A stretch of 64,000 nucleotides of DNA from UBA6382 sp963617965. Lineage in GTDB: Bacteria; Bacteroidota; Bacteroidia; Bacteroidales; Bacteroidaceae. The notes under the pieces are model-generated. The model ran no database searches, was not told where the DNA came from, and saw only the letters and a list, made by a program, of their open reading frames with translations. How positions within the stretch are numbered: the first letter of the stretch is position 1; each line of letters starts with the position of its first letter. Shown in pieces: positions 25,210 through 33,512 of the stretch. Both the position numbers and the translations under genes were made by a program. Location of the stretch: NCBI GenBank assembly GCA_963617965.1, contig CAVEQO010000006.1, positions 1 through 64,000 on the forward strand, given 5' to 3'.

Positions 25210-27453
25210 ATGGGGAAAAAAACGAATTTCCAGAGCCGGAAGAACAAGAGGGAACTGGCGAACGTGCTGATGGATTTTTTTCTTGCCAATCCCGACACGG
25301 AGTTTGGCAAGACGGAGCTTTACAATGAGTTCAGGCTCAAGAGCCATCCTTCGCGCAAGGTTATGGTTGACATTCTTGAAGATCTGGTCATGTGCGGCTA
25401 CTTGTCGCAGGGGGCTTCGGGGGGCTACACCCTCCGGCTACAGCAGGATTTGATGGAAGGCACGGTGGTGCGCCGCGGCAGGGAATACTCTTTCCTGCCC
25501 GACGGGGAGGAAACTCCGGTCTATCTCGATGAGCGCAACAGTGCGGGAGCACTCAACGGCGACAGGGTGTCGGCCTCCGTGTCGTTCTGCCGCAGGGGCA
25601 ACCGGAAGGAGGCACGAGTGTCAACCGTGATCAGCAGGGCGAAAGACACCTTTGTCGGAGTACTTTCGGTAGACAAACATTTCGCTTTTCTGGAGACTTC
25701 CGACAAGTATCTGCCTTACGATATTTTCATACCCAAGACCAACATCGGTCCGGCGCACAATGGTGACAAGGTGATAGTCAAGATTGTGGAATGGCCGTCA
25801 AGGAACAACCGTTCGCCGGTGGGCAGGATTGTGGACGTGCTAGGCACCACGGGTGACAACACCGTTGAGATGCACGCCATTCTGGCGGAGTTCGGACTGC
25901 CTTACTCTTACCCGGAAAACCTGGAACGGCTGGCCGACAGGATTCCGGATTCGATTCCGCAGAAAGAGATAAAGGAGCGGGAGGACTTCCGTGGAGTGAC
26001 CACGTTCACTATTGACCCGCGCGATGCCAAGGACTTTGACGATGCCCTTTCGCTGCGCCGTATAGACGGCGGGCTATGGGAGGTGGGCGTACACATTGCT
26101 GATGTGACGTATTATGTCAAGGAGGGATCGCCTATTGACGAAGAGGCCTACAGCCGCGCCACCAGCGTGTATCTGGTAGACCGCACAATACCCATGCTGC
26201 CCGAACGGCTGTGCAACTACATCTGTTCGCTGCGCCCCGACGAGGAGAAACTGGCATACAGCGTCATTTTCAACATGAACGACAGTGGGGACGTGACCGA
26301 CTGGCACATCGCCCGTACGGTGATCAAGAGCGACCGCCGTTTCACGTATGAGGAGGTGCAGGCTATTCTGGAGCAGAACGGCGAGGCTTCGCCGGAGGAC
26401 CTCTCCAAGCCCGGCTATCACCCTGCCCGCATGAAACCGGGAGCCGGCGGAAGCCCCGTGGGCGAGTATGCGGCGGAATTGATTGCGCTCAACCGGTTAG
26501 CAAAGCGGTTGAGAGAACAACGTATCAAAAACGGGGCCATAGAGTTTGAGCGCGAAGAGGTTCGCTTTGAGTTGGATGACAAGGGACACCCCATAAGCAC
26601 CTACATAAAGGTGTCGCAAGACGCCCACAAGCTGGTGGAGGAGTTCATGCTTCTGGCCAACCGTCATGTGGCCCAGAAGATAGGAATGGTGCCGCCGGGC
26701 ACCAAGGCCAAGGTGTTTCCCTACCGTATCCACGACGTGCCCGATCCCGACAAGTTGGGAAAGCTTGCCGGCTATGTGGCCCGTTTCGGCTATCGCCTTG
26801 ACGCTTCGGGTTCCCGCAAACAGGTGTCAAAGGAGATCAACGCCATGCTTGCCAAGGCCCAAGGCACGCGCGAGGAGGAACTGATAGAGGAAATCACCCT
26901 CCGCTCTATGATGAAGGCCCGCTACAGCACACACAACATAGGGCACTACGGTCTGATGTTCAAGTACTACACCCATTTCACTTCGCCCATAAGACGCTAT
27001 CCCGACCAGATGGTCCACCGTCTGCTCACGCGCTATCTGGCTGGGGGGCGCAGCGTGAACCGGCTCAAGTGTGAGGAGCAGTGCGAGCACTCCAGTGCCA
27101 TGGAACAGCTTGCAGCGAATGCCGAGCGTGCATCGATAAAGTACAAGCAGGTGGAGTTCCTTGCCGACAAGATAGGGCAGGAATTTGACGGAAAAGTGAG
27201 CGGGGCATCGGACTTCGGGCTGTTTGTGGAACTGACGGAATCAAAGTGCGAGGGAGCGGTGCCACTGCGTACTCTCCACGATGACTATTACAGCTTTGAC
27301 GAGCGCACGCTGTGTCTGCGCGGTCGCCGCACACACCGCATCATCGGTCTGGGCGACCCGGTAAGGGTGCGCGTGGCGAACGCCAATCTCGAGAAACGCC
27401 AGCTTGACTTTGAGTTGCTTGAGGTAAAGGGGCGTAAATGCAAGAGACAGTGA
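25210..27453 (+). CDS. rnr: Ribonuclease R
   Basis: 3'-5' exoribonuclease of the RNB family, 747 residues, degrading structured RNA. An N-terminal winged-helix segment (about 10-75) is followed by cold-shock domains, the RNB catalytic core with TIDPRDAKDFDDALS (the magnesium-binding aspartates), and a C-terminal S1 domain (GQEFDGKVSGASDFGLFVEL). The end is basic (KGRKCKRQ), as in many RNase R proteins. Start at ATG 25210 (MGKKTNFQS); the frame upstream overlaps cobB and is discarded. Single gene; a long palindrome follows. Confidence 0.95.
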   Translation: MGKKTNFQSRKNKRELANVLMDFFLANPDTEFGKTELYNEFRLKSHPSRKVMVDILEDLVMCGYLSQGASGGYTLRLQQDLMEGTVVRRGREYSFLPDGEETPVYLDERNSAGALNGDRVSASVSFCRRGNRKEARVSTVISRAKDTFVGVLSVDKHFAFLETSDKYLPYDIFIPKTNIGPAHNGDKVIVKIVEWPSRNNRSPVGRIVDVLGTTGDNTVEMHAILAEFGLPYSYPENLERLADRIPDSIPQKEIKEREDFRGVTTFTIDPRDAKDFDDALSLRRIDGGLWEVGVHIADVTYYVKEGSPIDEEAYSRATSVYLVDRTIPMLPERLCNYICSLRPDEEKLAYSVIFNMNDSGDVTDWHIARTVIKSDRRFTYEEVQAILEQNGEASPEDLSKPGYHPARMKPGAGGSPVGEYAAELIALNRLAKRLREQRIKNGAIEFEREEVRFELDDKGHPISTYIKVSQDAHKLVEEFMLLANRHVAQKIGMVPPGTKAKVFPYRIHDVPDPDKLGKLAGYVARFGYRLDASGSRKQVSKEINAMLAKAQGTREEELIEEITLRSMMKARYSTHNIGHYGLMFKYYTHFTSPIRRYPDQMVHRLLTRYLAGGRSVNRLKCEEQCEHSSAMEQLAANAERASIKYKQVEFLADKIGQEFDGKVSGASDFGLFVELTESKCEGAVPLRTLHDDYYSFDERTLCLRGRRTHRIIGLGDPVRVRVANANLEKRQLDFELLEVKGRKCKRQ

Positions 27454-27482
27454 AGTTCCTGTGGTGACAGCACGGATACAGG

Positions 27483-27538
27483 GCATACAGAAAAGCGGCG
27501 GAGACTTGAAGTCAAGTCTCCGCCGCTTTTCTGTATGC
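27483..27538. terminator. Bidirectional terminator, perfect 27-bp stem
   Basis: 27483-27509 is exactly complementary to 27512-27538, with only two bases between the arms. It lies between the convergent RNase R and purine permease genes. Confidence 0.9.
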
Positions 27539-27548
27539 AAGGAGTCTC

Positions 27549-28850
27549 CTACAGGAAGATGTAGCGTAGCAGGAAGAGAACGGAAAGGATTATCATGCCC
27601 GGGTTGAGTCCTTTCACTTTGCCGCAGCACAGGTGTATCAGAACCCATGAAATTATGCCGAGCAGCATGCCCTCGGAGATAGAGCACGTCAGGGGGATGA
27701 AAGATATGCAGACAAAACAGGGAACAGCGCTTGCGTAGTCGCCGAAGTCAATCTTGCTGACAGACCCCATCATCATTGCACCTACCAGAATCAGCGCAGG
27801 AGCTGTGGCCTGGGGTGGAATGGCAAGAAACAGGGGTGCGAAGAACAAGGCAGCGGCAAAGCATACGGCAGTAGTGAACGCTGTCAGTCCGCTGCGTCCG
27901 CCCTCGTTGACTCCAGCCGCACTTTCCACGAAGGTGGTGACGGTGGACGTGCCTAGCAGAGCTCCGGCAGCGGTACCCACGGCATCGGCGGTAAAGGCCT
28001 GCTTGAGCCGTGGAATGTTTCCGTCCTTGTCAACTATGCCGGCTCGTTCGCTCACTCCCACGATTGTGCCTATGGTGTCGAAAATGTCAAAAAACAGCAG
28101 CGTGAATACGCATATCACCATGTCAAGGCAGAAGATATTGTTCCATTCAAACTGGCAGAACACGGGTTCAAGGCTTGGAGGCGCACTGACCAGTGCGGTG
28201 AATTTGGTGATGCCTAAAGGAATGCCGATGGCGGTGACAAGCAGTATGCCTATCAGCAGGGCTCCGGTCACTTTGCGTACAAGCAGAACGGTACTGATGA
28301 CAATTCCGGTGCAGGCGAGGATTACCGCCGGGTCGTGGAGGTTGCCGAGACTTACGAGAGTGGCTTCGTTTTTGACAACGATTCCGGCGTTTTTCAGACC
28401 GATGAAAGTGATGAAAAGACCGATGCCCGGCGATATGGCATGGCGGAACACAGGAGGAAGACAGTCCACGATTTTCTGCCGCAGGTCGGTGAGGGTCAGG
28501 AAGATGAAGATGAGACCCTCAATGAGTACCGCAGTGAGGGCAAACTGCCAGCGGTAGCCCATGGCAAGGACGACGGTATAGGCAAAGAATGCGTTGAGCC
28601 CCATTCCGGGAGCAAGGGCGAAGGGTAGCTTTGCATAGAACGCCATGATAAGCGTGGCGACAATGGCCGATACGGCTGTTGACGTGAAGACCGCATTCTG
28701 GTCCATACCCGTGGAACTGAGGATCATGGGGTTGACGGCGAGGATGTATGCCATGGTCAGAAAAGAGGTGAAGCCTCCCGTGACTTCTTTCCTTACTGTC
28801 ATTTTGCTGTTGTCAAAGCCAAACAGCGTCTGTAGCATTGTATGACTCAT
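27549..28850 (-). CDS. NCS2-family purine permease (AzgA/PbuG-like)
   Basis: Polytopic transporter of 433 residues in the guanine/hypoxanthine/adenine permease subgroup of NCS2. Signatures are GGFTSFLTMAYILAVNP near the N terminus, the APGMGLNAFFAYTVV segment, and GTSTVTTFVESAAGVNEGG in the middle. About 13 membrane segments can be counted. It probably imports purine bases with protons. It lies 77 nt downstream of the GH97 gene on the same strand with no clear promoter of its own, so it may be co-transcribed with it. Confidence 0.9.
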   Translation of the reverse strand: MSHTMLQTLFGFDNSKMTVRKEVTGGFTSFLTMAYILAVNPMILSSTGMDQNAVFTSTAVSAIVATLIMAFYAKLPFALAPGMGLNAFFAYTVVLAMGYRWQFALTAVLIEGLIFIFLTLTDLRQKIVDCLPPVFRHAISPGIGLFITFIGLKNAGIVVKNEATLVSLGNLHDPAVILACTGIVISTVLLVRKVTGALLIGILLVTAIGIPLGITKFTALVSAPPSLEPVFCQFEWNNIFCLDMVICVFTLLFFDIFDTIGTIVGVSERAGIVDKDGNIPRLKQAFTADAVGTAAGALLGTSTVTTFVESAAGVNEGGRSGLTAFTTAVCFAAALFFAPLFLAIPPQATAPALILVGAMMMGSVSKIDFGDYASAVPCFVCISFIPLTCSISEGMLLGIISWVLIHLCCGKVKGLNPGMIILSVLFLLRYIFL

Positions 28851-28927
28851 AAATATGGTATTGTTATGTGGAGAGTACGTTTCCCTGCCTGTCTGTACTG
28901 CCTTGTGGAGGATTGCCGTTGGTTTCT

Positions 28928-31045
28928 TTATTCAGGCTTGATGCTTATGGCAAACCCTCCGCTCCGTGCCATGCGTATGTTCATCTTTGTCTTGCTGGTG
29001 ACGGTGACGGTACGTATGCTGTAGGCTTCCGGGTTGGTTTCGTAGTCGGCGTCGGGAGCGTCTTCGTAGACGGTTGCTTTGTATTTGTGGTTTTTGTCAA
29101 GGAAATCGAAAGCTACCTGCACGGTACGTGCGTCATAGCCGGTTACTCCGCCCACGAACCACAGTCCGGTGTCCTTGGCTTGGCGTGCCACCGTGATGTA
29201 ACGGCCCGGCTCCGCTTCAAGGTAGCGGCTGTCCTGCCAGTCAAGAGCCACGTCCTTTATGAACTGGAAGGCATCCATGTGCTTCATGTAACTCTCGGGC
29301 AGGTCGGCGGCCATCTGTATGGGCGACGGCATTGTGAGATAGAGAGCCAGTTGCTTGCACAGGGTGGAGCGCAAGTGGCGGTTGGGGTGCTTGCCTTTGA
29401 TGAATGACAGGTTGATGTCAAAGATACCTGGGGTATAGTCCATAGGCCCTCCAAGCAGGCGTGTGAAAGGCAAGATGGTGGCGTGGAACGGCAGGTTGCC
29501 GCTCCCCTGGTCATATTCGCCGCCGCGTGCCGACTCGTTGGCAACGAGGTTGGGCCATGTGCGGCACAGGCCTGTGGGGCGCACAGCCTCGTGGGCATCA
29601 ATGCAGATGCGGTAGTCGGCAGCTTTCTTGATGCAGTAGAGATAGTGGTTGTTCATCCACTGTCCGTAGTGGTGTTCGCCCCGTGGGATGATCGGCCCTA
29701 CGTAGCCCGACTTTACGGCCGTGTAGTAGTGGTCGTTCATGAACTTGTATGCACGGTCAAGGTGGCGTTCGTAGTTGCGTGCCGAGGCGGAAGTCTCGTG
29801 GTGCATCATGAGGCGTATGCCTTTGCTGAGGGCGTAGTCCTGAAGCGAGTCCACGTTGAAGTCCGGATAGGGCGTGAGGAAGTCGAAAACGTAGTCTTTT
29901 GACTTGCGGAACCAGTCTTCCCAGCCTATGTTCCACCCCTCTACCAGAAGCTGGTCAAAGCCGTTGGCGGCAGCGAAGTCAATGTATTTCCTTACGTTGG
30001 CATTGTTGGCACTGTGGAATCCGTGCGGCTTGAGTTTGCGGTAGTCCACCTCATCGAGTTTTATGGCGGGCAGGTCGGACGTGTATGACCACGCCCCAGT
30101 GCCGGTGATCATCTCCCACCATACGCCCATGAACTTGACGGGCTTTATCCACGAGGGGTCCTTTATGGCACACGGCTCGTTGAGGTTGAGGGTCATCTTG
30201 GAGTTGAGAATGTCTCGCGCGTCGTCGCTGACGATGACTGTGCGCCACGGACTCTTGCACGGAGCCTGCATATAGCCCTTGTCGCCCACGGCATCAGGCG
30301 TGAGGTGAGACTCGAATGTCAGGGTCGTGTCGTTGAGGAGCAAGTGCATGCATGAGTAGTCCACCAGTGCCGCCTCGTGCAGGTTGATATACAGTCCGTC
30401 GTCGCTCTTCATCTGGAGCGAAGTCTGCACCACGTTGCCGGGGGCTTTGTCGTTGACGGGCTGCCAGCTCATGGCTTCAGGCATCTTGTGGCGTATCTCT
30501 GAAAGTCGGCACTCGGTGTAGTTGTACTCCTGGGTGTCATAGTCTCCGGGAATCCAGAATGCGGTGTGATCGCCAGCCATGGCAAATTGGGTGCGTTCTT
30601 CCTTGATGACGAAATAGCTCAGGTTGCGGCAAAGGGGGAACTCGTAACGGAAGCCCAGCCCGTCGTCAAAGATGCGGAATCTCACAATCATGTCACGCTC
30701 CGGCCTGGCCTGGCGGAACGTGACGGCCAGTTCGTTGTAATGGTTGCGTATGTCTTTGAGCTCTCCCCAGACCGGATGCCACACTTCATCGTGCGAAGAA
30801 GTGTCGGTCTTGGTAATTTCAAAGCCTTTTTGCAGTGAAACGCCCGTTTTCAGTTCAAGCCCCAGTTTTGATGTCTTGATTACGGGTTTGTTTTTGTAGG
30901 ACAGTTGGTAGGTCGGCTCGCCAGCAGAGGTCAGCCCTACGCAGAGAGTTACCTGTTTGTTCGGTGAACAGATTGTTTTGACAAGCTGTGCGTTGACGGC
31001 AACAACAAGTGTTGCCAATGTGGATAGCAATAATATCTTTTTCAT
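28928..31045 (-). CDS. GH97 family alpha-glucosidase (SusB-like)
   Basis: Secreted glycoside hydrolase of 705 residues. A signal peptide (MKKILLLSTLATLVVAVNA) precedes an N-terminal beta-sandwich, a (beta/alpha)8 barrel and a C-terminal beta domain, the GH97 layout. Barrel motifs include LLVEGWNIGWEDWF, LMMHHETSAS and DAHEAVRPTGLCRTWP with NESARGGEYD. The glutamate in the HHET segment fits the inverting SusB-type group more than the retaining group, which has an aspartate; this is tentative. Start at ATG 31045 keeps a clean signal peptide; ATG 31066 is also in frame. No SusC/SusD genes are adjacent, so it is not in an obvious polysaccharide utilisation locus. Confidence 0.92.
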   Translation of the reverse strand: MKKILLLSTLATLVVAVNAQLVKTICSPNKQVTLCVGLTSAGEPTYQLSYKNKPVIKTSKLGLELKTGVSLQKGFEITKTDTSSHDEVWHPVWGELKDIRNHYNELAVTFRQARPERDMIVRFRIFDDGLGFRYEFPLCRNLSYFVIKEERTQFAMAGDHTAFWIPGDYDTQEYNYTECRLSEIRHKMPEAMSWQPVNDKAPGNVVQTSLQMKSDDGLYINLHEAALVDYSCMHLLLNDTTLTFESHLTPDAVGDKGYMQAPCKSPWRTVIVSDDARDILNSKMTLNLNEPCAIKDPSWIKPVKFMGVWWEMITGTGAWSYTSDLPAIKLDEVDYRKLKPHGFHSANNANVRKYIDFAAANGFDQLLVEGWNIGWEDWFRKSKDYVFDFLTPYPDFNVDSLQDYALSKGIRLMMHHETSASARNYERHLDRAYKFMNDHYYTAVKSGYVGPIIPRGEHHYGQWMNNHYLYCIKKAADYRICIDAHEAVRPTGLCRTWPNLVANESARGGEYDQGSGNLPFHATILPFTRLLGGPMDYTPGIFDINLSFIKGKHPNRHLRSTLCKQLALYLTMPSPIQMAADLPESYMKHMDAFQFIKDVALDWQDSRYLEAEPGRYITVARQAKDTGLWFVGGVTGYDARTVQVAFDFLDKNHKYKATVYEDAPDADYETNPEAYSIRTVTVTSKTKMNIRMARSGGFAISIKPE

Positions 31046-31082
31046 TTTGTTGGTTGTTTTCAGCATAACGATGCCGCTGTCG

Positions 31083-31090
31083 CAAAAATA
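31083..31090 (-). promoter_or_regulatory. Putative -7 promoter motif for the GH97 gene
   Basis: Minus-strand TATTTTTG; transcription would start near 31076, supporting ATG 31045 as the start. Confidence 0.55.
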
Positions 31091-31143
31091 CGAAAAAAAA
31101 CCGGAGAACCATCCAACCCCGGCCGAGTTTAGTCAAAAAGCAG

Positions 31144-31151
31144 TACTTTTG
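31144..31151 (+). promoter_or_regulatory. Putative -7 promoter motif for the TSCPD-methyltransferase pair
   Basis: TACTTTTG, 28 nt upstream of ATG 31180. Confidence 0.55.
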
Positions 31152-31179
31152 CCTTTGGTTAACTTACAAACAGTCAGCA

Positions 31180-31440
31180 ATGAAGCAGATAGAATACCGT
31201 CCGCAGGGCACGTGTAGCCAGCTTGTCACACTGTCGGGCGAAGCCGGGCGTATAGTGGACGTGAGTTTCACGGGCGGTTGCAACGGCAATCTACAGGGGC
31301 TTTCTTCGCTTGTGAGAGGCATGAAATACGAAGAGGTCATAGCCAAGCTACGGGGCATCCGTTGCGGAATGAAGCGTACGTCGTGTCCCGACCAACTGGC
31401 GGAGGCGGTCAAGGTGCTCATGTCACAAGAGGGCGCATGA
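31180..31440 (+). CDS. TSCPD domain protein of unknown function
   Basis: Small protein of 86 residues that belongs to the TSCPD family, recognised by the C-terminal motif RTSCPDQLA and the glycine-rich FTGGCNGN. The domain is also found at the C terminus of some B12-dependent ribonucleotide reductases; stand-alone members have no agreed function. Five cysteines (GTC, GGC, IRC, TSC and context) suggest a metal or redox site. Its stop codon overlaps the ATG of the downstream methyltransferase by 4 nt (ATGA), so the two are translationally coupled. Confidence 0.85.
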   Translation: MKQIEYRPQGTCSQLVTLSGEAGRIVDVSFTGGCNGNLQGLSSLVRGMKYEEVIAKLRGIRCGMKRTSCPDQLAEAVKVLMSQEGA

Positions 31441-32633
31441 CTGATGAAACTTTTATCGCACAACATCTGGATGATGACGTGCGGGCTCTTGCCCTCAAAA
31501 AGATTCCGCATGGCGTAGATTCCGCATGGTGTCTGCAGCAGATAGAGGGATGGCAGTCGGCAAAAGCCAAAATCCCATCGTGGGCGGCTGTGCGCGGGCT
31601 CTGGTTTCCGCCTCGGCTGCCGATGGAGCAATGCTCAAGCGAACAGACGGCTCTGTACAAACAAAGGCTTGTGGCGCGATTGCTGCCCGACGAGGCCGAC
31701 AGGTCGGAGATGATAGACTTTACCGGCGGATACGGGGTTGACTTCAGTTTTATGGCCAGCCTGTTCCGGCACGGCGTGTATGCGGAGAAACAGAAAAGCC
31801 TGTGCGACATGGCTCGCCACAATTTCCCGCTGTTGGGGTTGCACAACGTGGACGTTGTACAGCTTGATACAGCCGAAGACTGTGCCTTGCTGCACGATGG
31901 ACGGCTCTGTTCGCTGGCGTATCTTGACCCTGCACGCAGGGACTGCACCGGTCGCAAAACCGTGGCGATAGAGGATTGTTCTCCAGACCTTACGCAGCTG
32001 ATGCCGCTCCTGCTGGACAAGGCGGGAACGGTCATCATGAAACTTTCACCGATGCTTGACGTGTGCCGTGCGTTAAGGGCGTTGCCGTGCGTGAGGGAAG
32101 TGCATGCCGTCAGCGTGAGGGGCGAGTGCAAGGAACTGCTGCTGGTATGCTCGCGGCAGGAAACCGAACTCCGGTATTTCTGCGTCAACCTCGGCACGGG
32201 CGACGCTCCTGTCGTTGTAGGATCTCGGAGACCGCTTGTGACACCTGTGACAGGTTCGCTGGCAGAAGCGGAATATCTGTGCGAACCGAACCCGTCGGTA
32301 CTGAAACTGGGAGTGCAGGATGCTGTTGCCGAAGACTACGGGTTGCGCAAACTCCATGCAAGGAGCAACCTGTATGTGGGCAACAGCTGTGCGGAGAATT
32401 TTCCCGGTCGCCGCTTCCGGATAAAAGGATACAGCGACTTCGGCAAGCGTAGCCTCAAGGATTTTCTCAAGGGTATGACGCAGGCCAATCTCACGGTGCG
32501 CAATTTCCCCTCAACGGTGGCGGAACTGCGCAAAAGGCTGAAACTGAAAGAGGGAGGGCGGATTTATCTTTTTGCCACCACAATAGCGGAGGGCAACGGT
32601 TCTCATGTCATGATAAAATGCGAGAAAGCCTGA
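31437..32633 (+). CDS. THUMP-like class I SAM-dependent methyltransferase
   Basis: Protein of 398 residues. The central SAM domain has the motif I segment MIDFTGGYGVDFSFMA, an acidic end of strand 2 (AEKQKSL region), and DPARRD as the catalytic-loop motif (YLDPARRD). The C-terminal 100 residues (RRFRIKGYSDFGKRSLKDF, FPSTVAELRKRL) match the THUMP-like domain associated with these enzymes. RNA is the likely substrate, by analogy to other THUMP proteins; no target is known to me. Start is ATG 31437, overlapping the TSCPD stop; the frame reaching back to 31278 is a shadow of the TSCPD gene. Confidence 0.85.
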   Translation: MTDETFIAQHLDDDVRALALKKIPHGVDSAWCLQQIEGWQSAKAKIPSWAAVRGLWFPPRLPMEQCSSEQTALYKQRLVARLLPDEADRSEMIDFTGGYGVDFSFMASLFRHGVYAEKQKSLCDMARHNFPLLGLHNVDVVQLDTAEDCALLHDGRLCSLAYLDPARRDCTGRKTVAIEDCSPDLTQLMPLLLDKAGTVIMKLSPMLDVCRALRALPCVREVHAVSVRGECKELLLVCSRQETELRYFCVNLGTGDAPVVVGSRRPLVTPVTGSLAEAEYLCEPNPSVLKLGVQDAVAEDYGLRKLHARSNLYVGNSCAENFPGRRFRIKGYSDFGKRSLKDFLKGMTQANLTVRNFPSTVAELRKRLKLKEGGRIYLFATTIAEGNGSHVMIKCEKA

Positions 32634-32682
32634 CCTCCGCAGGAGAGAGCTGCGGCAACAGGATAGCCGGTTGCCGGAAAAA

Positions 32683-33294
32683 TCAGAAGAAGTAGCCTAC
32701 GTGTGCCTGAAAGGAATTGCTCTTCACAGACTGTCCTGTGGCTTTGGTCTTGGCAAACTTGGAGAGGGCGATGTTGTAGCCCACACCCACCTCAACGTGC
32801 TTGAGCACTTTCAGTCCCACTCCGATGTTCCACGACAGGATGGAGTTTTTGATGCGGTACTCATCGGTGCTCCAGAAACTGCTGAAGCTTTTTGATCCGA
32901 CATTGAAGCCGAACTGCGGACCGGTGGCAAGGTATCCCGCCACAAGAGAAGGTACGCCGAACTGATACCTCAGGTTTACGGGGATTTCCAAAGTTCTGAG
33001 AGTACGGGTCTGGTCTGTTCCGGACACGTTGTCCGCACCGTTGACATAGCGTTGGGAGTACTGCACGGAAGCATCGGCACCGATACCTACGACAGGCACC
33101 GTAAACTCCAGCTTGGGTCCCGCAAACCAACCACACCGGTTGTCGGAACGGAAATTGCGACCGGACGGCTCGCGAAAGTTTGCCTTGCTGAGGTTCATGC
33201 CGGCCACGACGCCGAAGTCAAGTTGCGCCTGGCTTTGCAGGATGCCGAAAGCGGTGAAGAGGCACAGGGCAACAGCGAAGATTTTCTTTTTCAT
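32683..33294 (-). CDS. Outer-membrane beta-barrel (porin-family) protein
   Basis: Protein of 203 residues with a signal peptide (MKKKIFAVALCLFTAFGILQ..., cleaved near residue 23) and alternating hydrophobic beta-strands. The pattern LDFGVVAGMNLSKANF near the start and the final VGYFF (terminal aromatic) are those of the eight-stranded OMP_b-brl_2 group common in Bacteroidetes. Function within the outer membrane is unknown. Convergent with the methyltransferase gene. The promoter motif is more than 100 nt upstream. Confidence 0.85.
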   Translation of the reverse strand: MKKKIFAVALCLFTAFGILQSQAQLDFGVVAGMNLSKANFREPSGRNFRSDNRCGWFAGPKLEFTVPVVGIGADASVQYSQRYVNGADNVSGTDQTRTLRTLEIPVNLRYQFGVPSLVAGYLATGPQFGFNVGSKSFSSFWSTDEYRIKNSILSWNIGVGLKVLKHVEVGVGYNIALSKFAKTKATGQSVKSNSFQAHVGYFF

Positions 33295-33398
33295 GATCAG
33301 GAAAGTTGTGTGTCATCGATACGGCAAAAGCCGTCCGGATTTCCACCCGGCACAGAGAAACAACGGCACGGGTGGCTTTTTATTGTTGCTTTGTTCCG

Positions 33399-33406
33399 CA
33401 AAAGTA
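33399..33406 (-). promoter_or_regulatory. Putative -7 promoter motif for the outer-membrane barrel gene
   Basis: Minus-strand TACTTTTG. It would leave a leader of about 100 nt before ATG 33294, longer than most here, which could carry post-transcriptional control. Confidence 0.45.
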
Positions 33407-33512
33407 TTAAAAATATATTGATTGTCAAACTTTAATGACATTTTATTGCTTTTCCTGTAGCCGTTGTCGTTGAAATGGCTTATTTTCGCAGCATAAAATT
33501 GAAAAAAGAGGA

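Noticed and set aside
32653..32676. Possible terminator between the methyltransferase and outer-membrane barrel genes
   Set aside because: Only about a 7-bp stem with a 10-nt loop and no T run; too weak to call.
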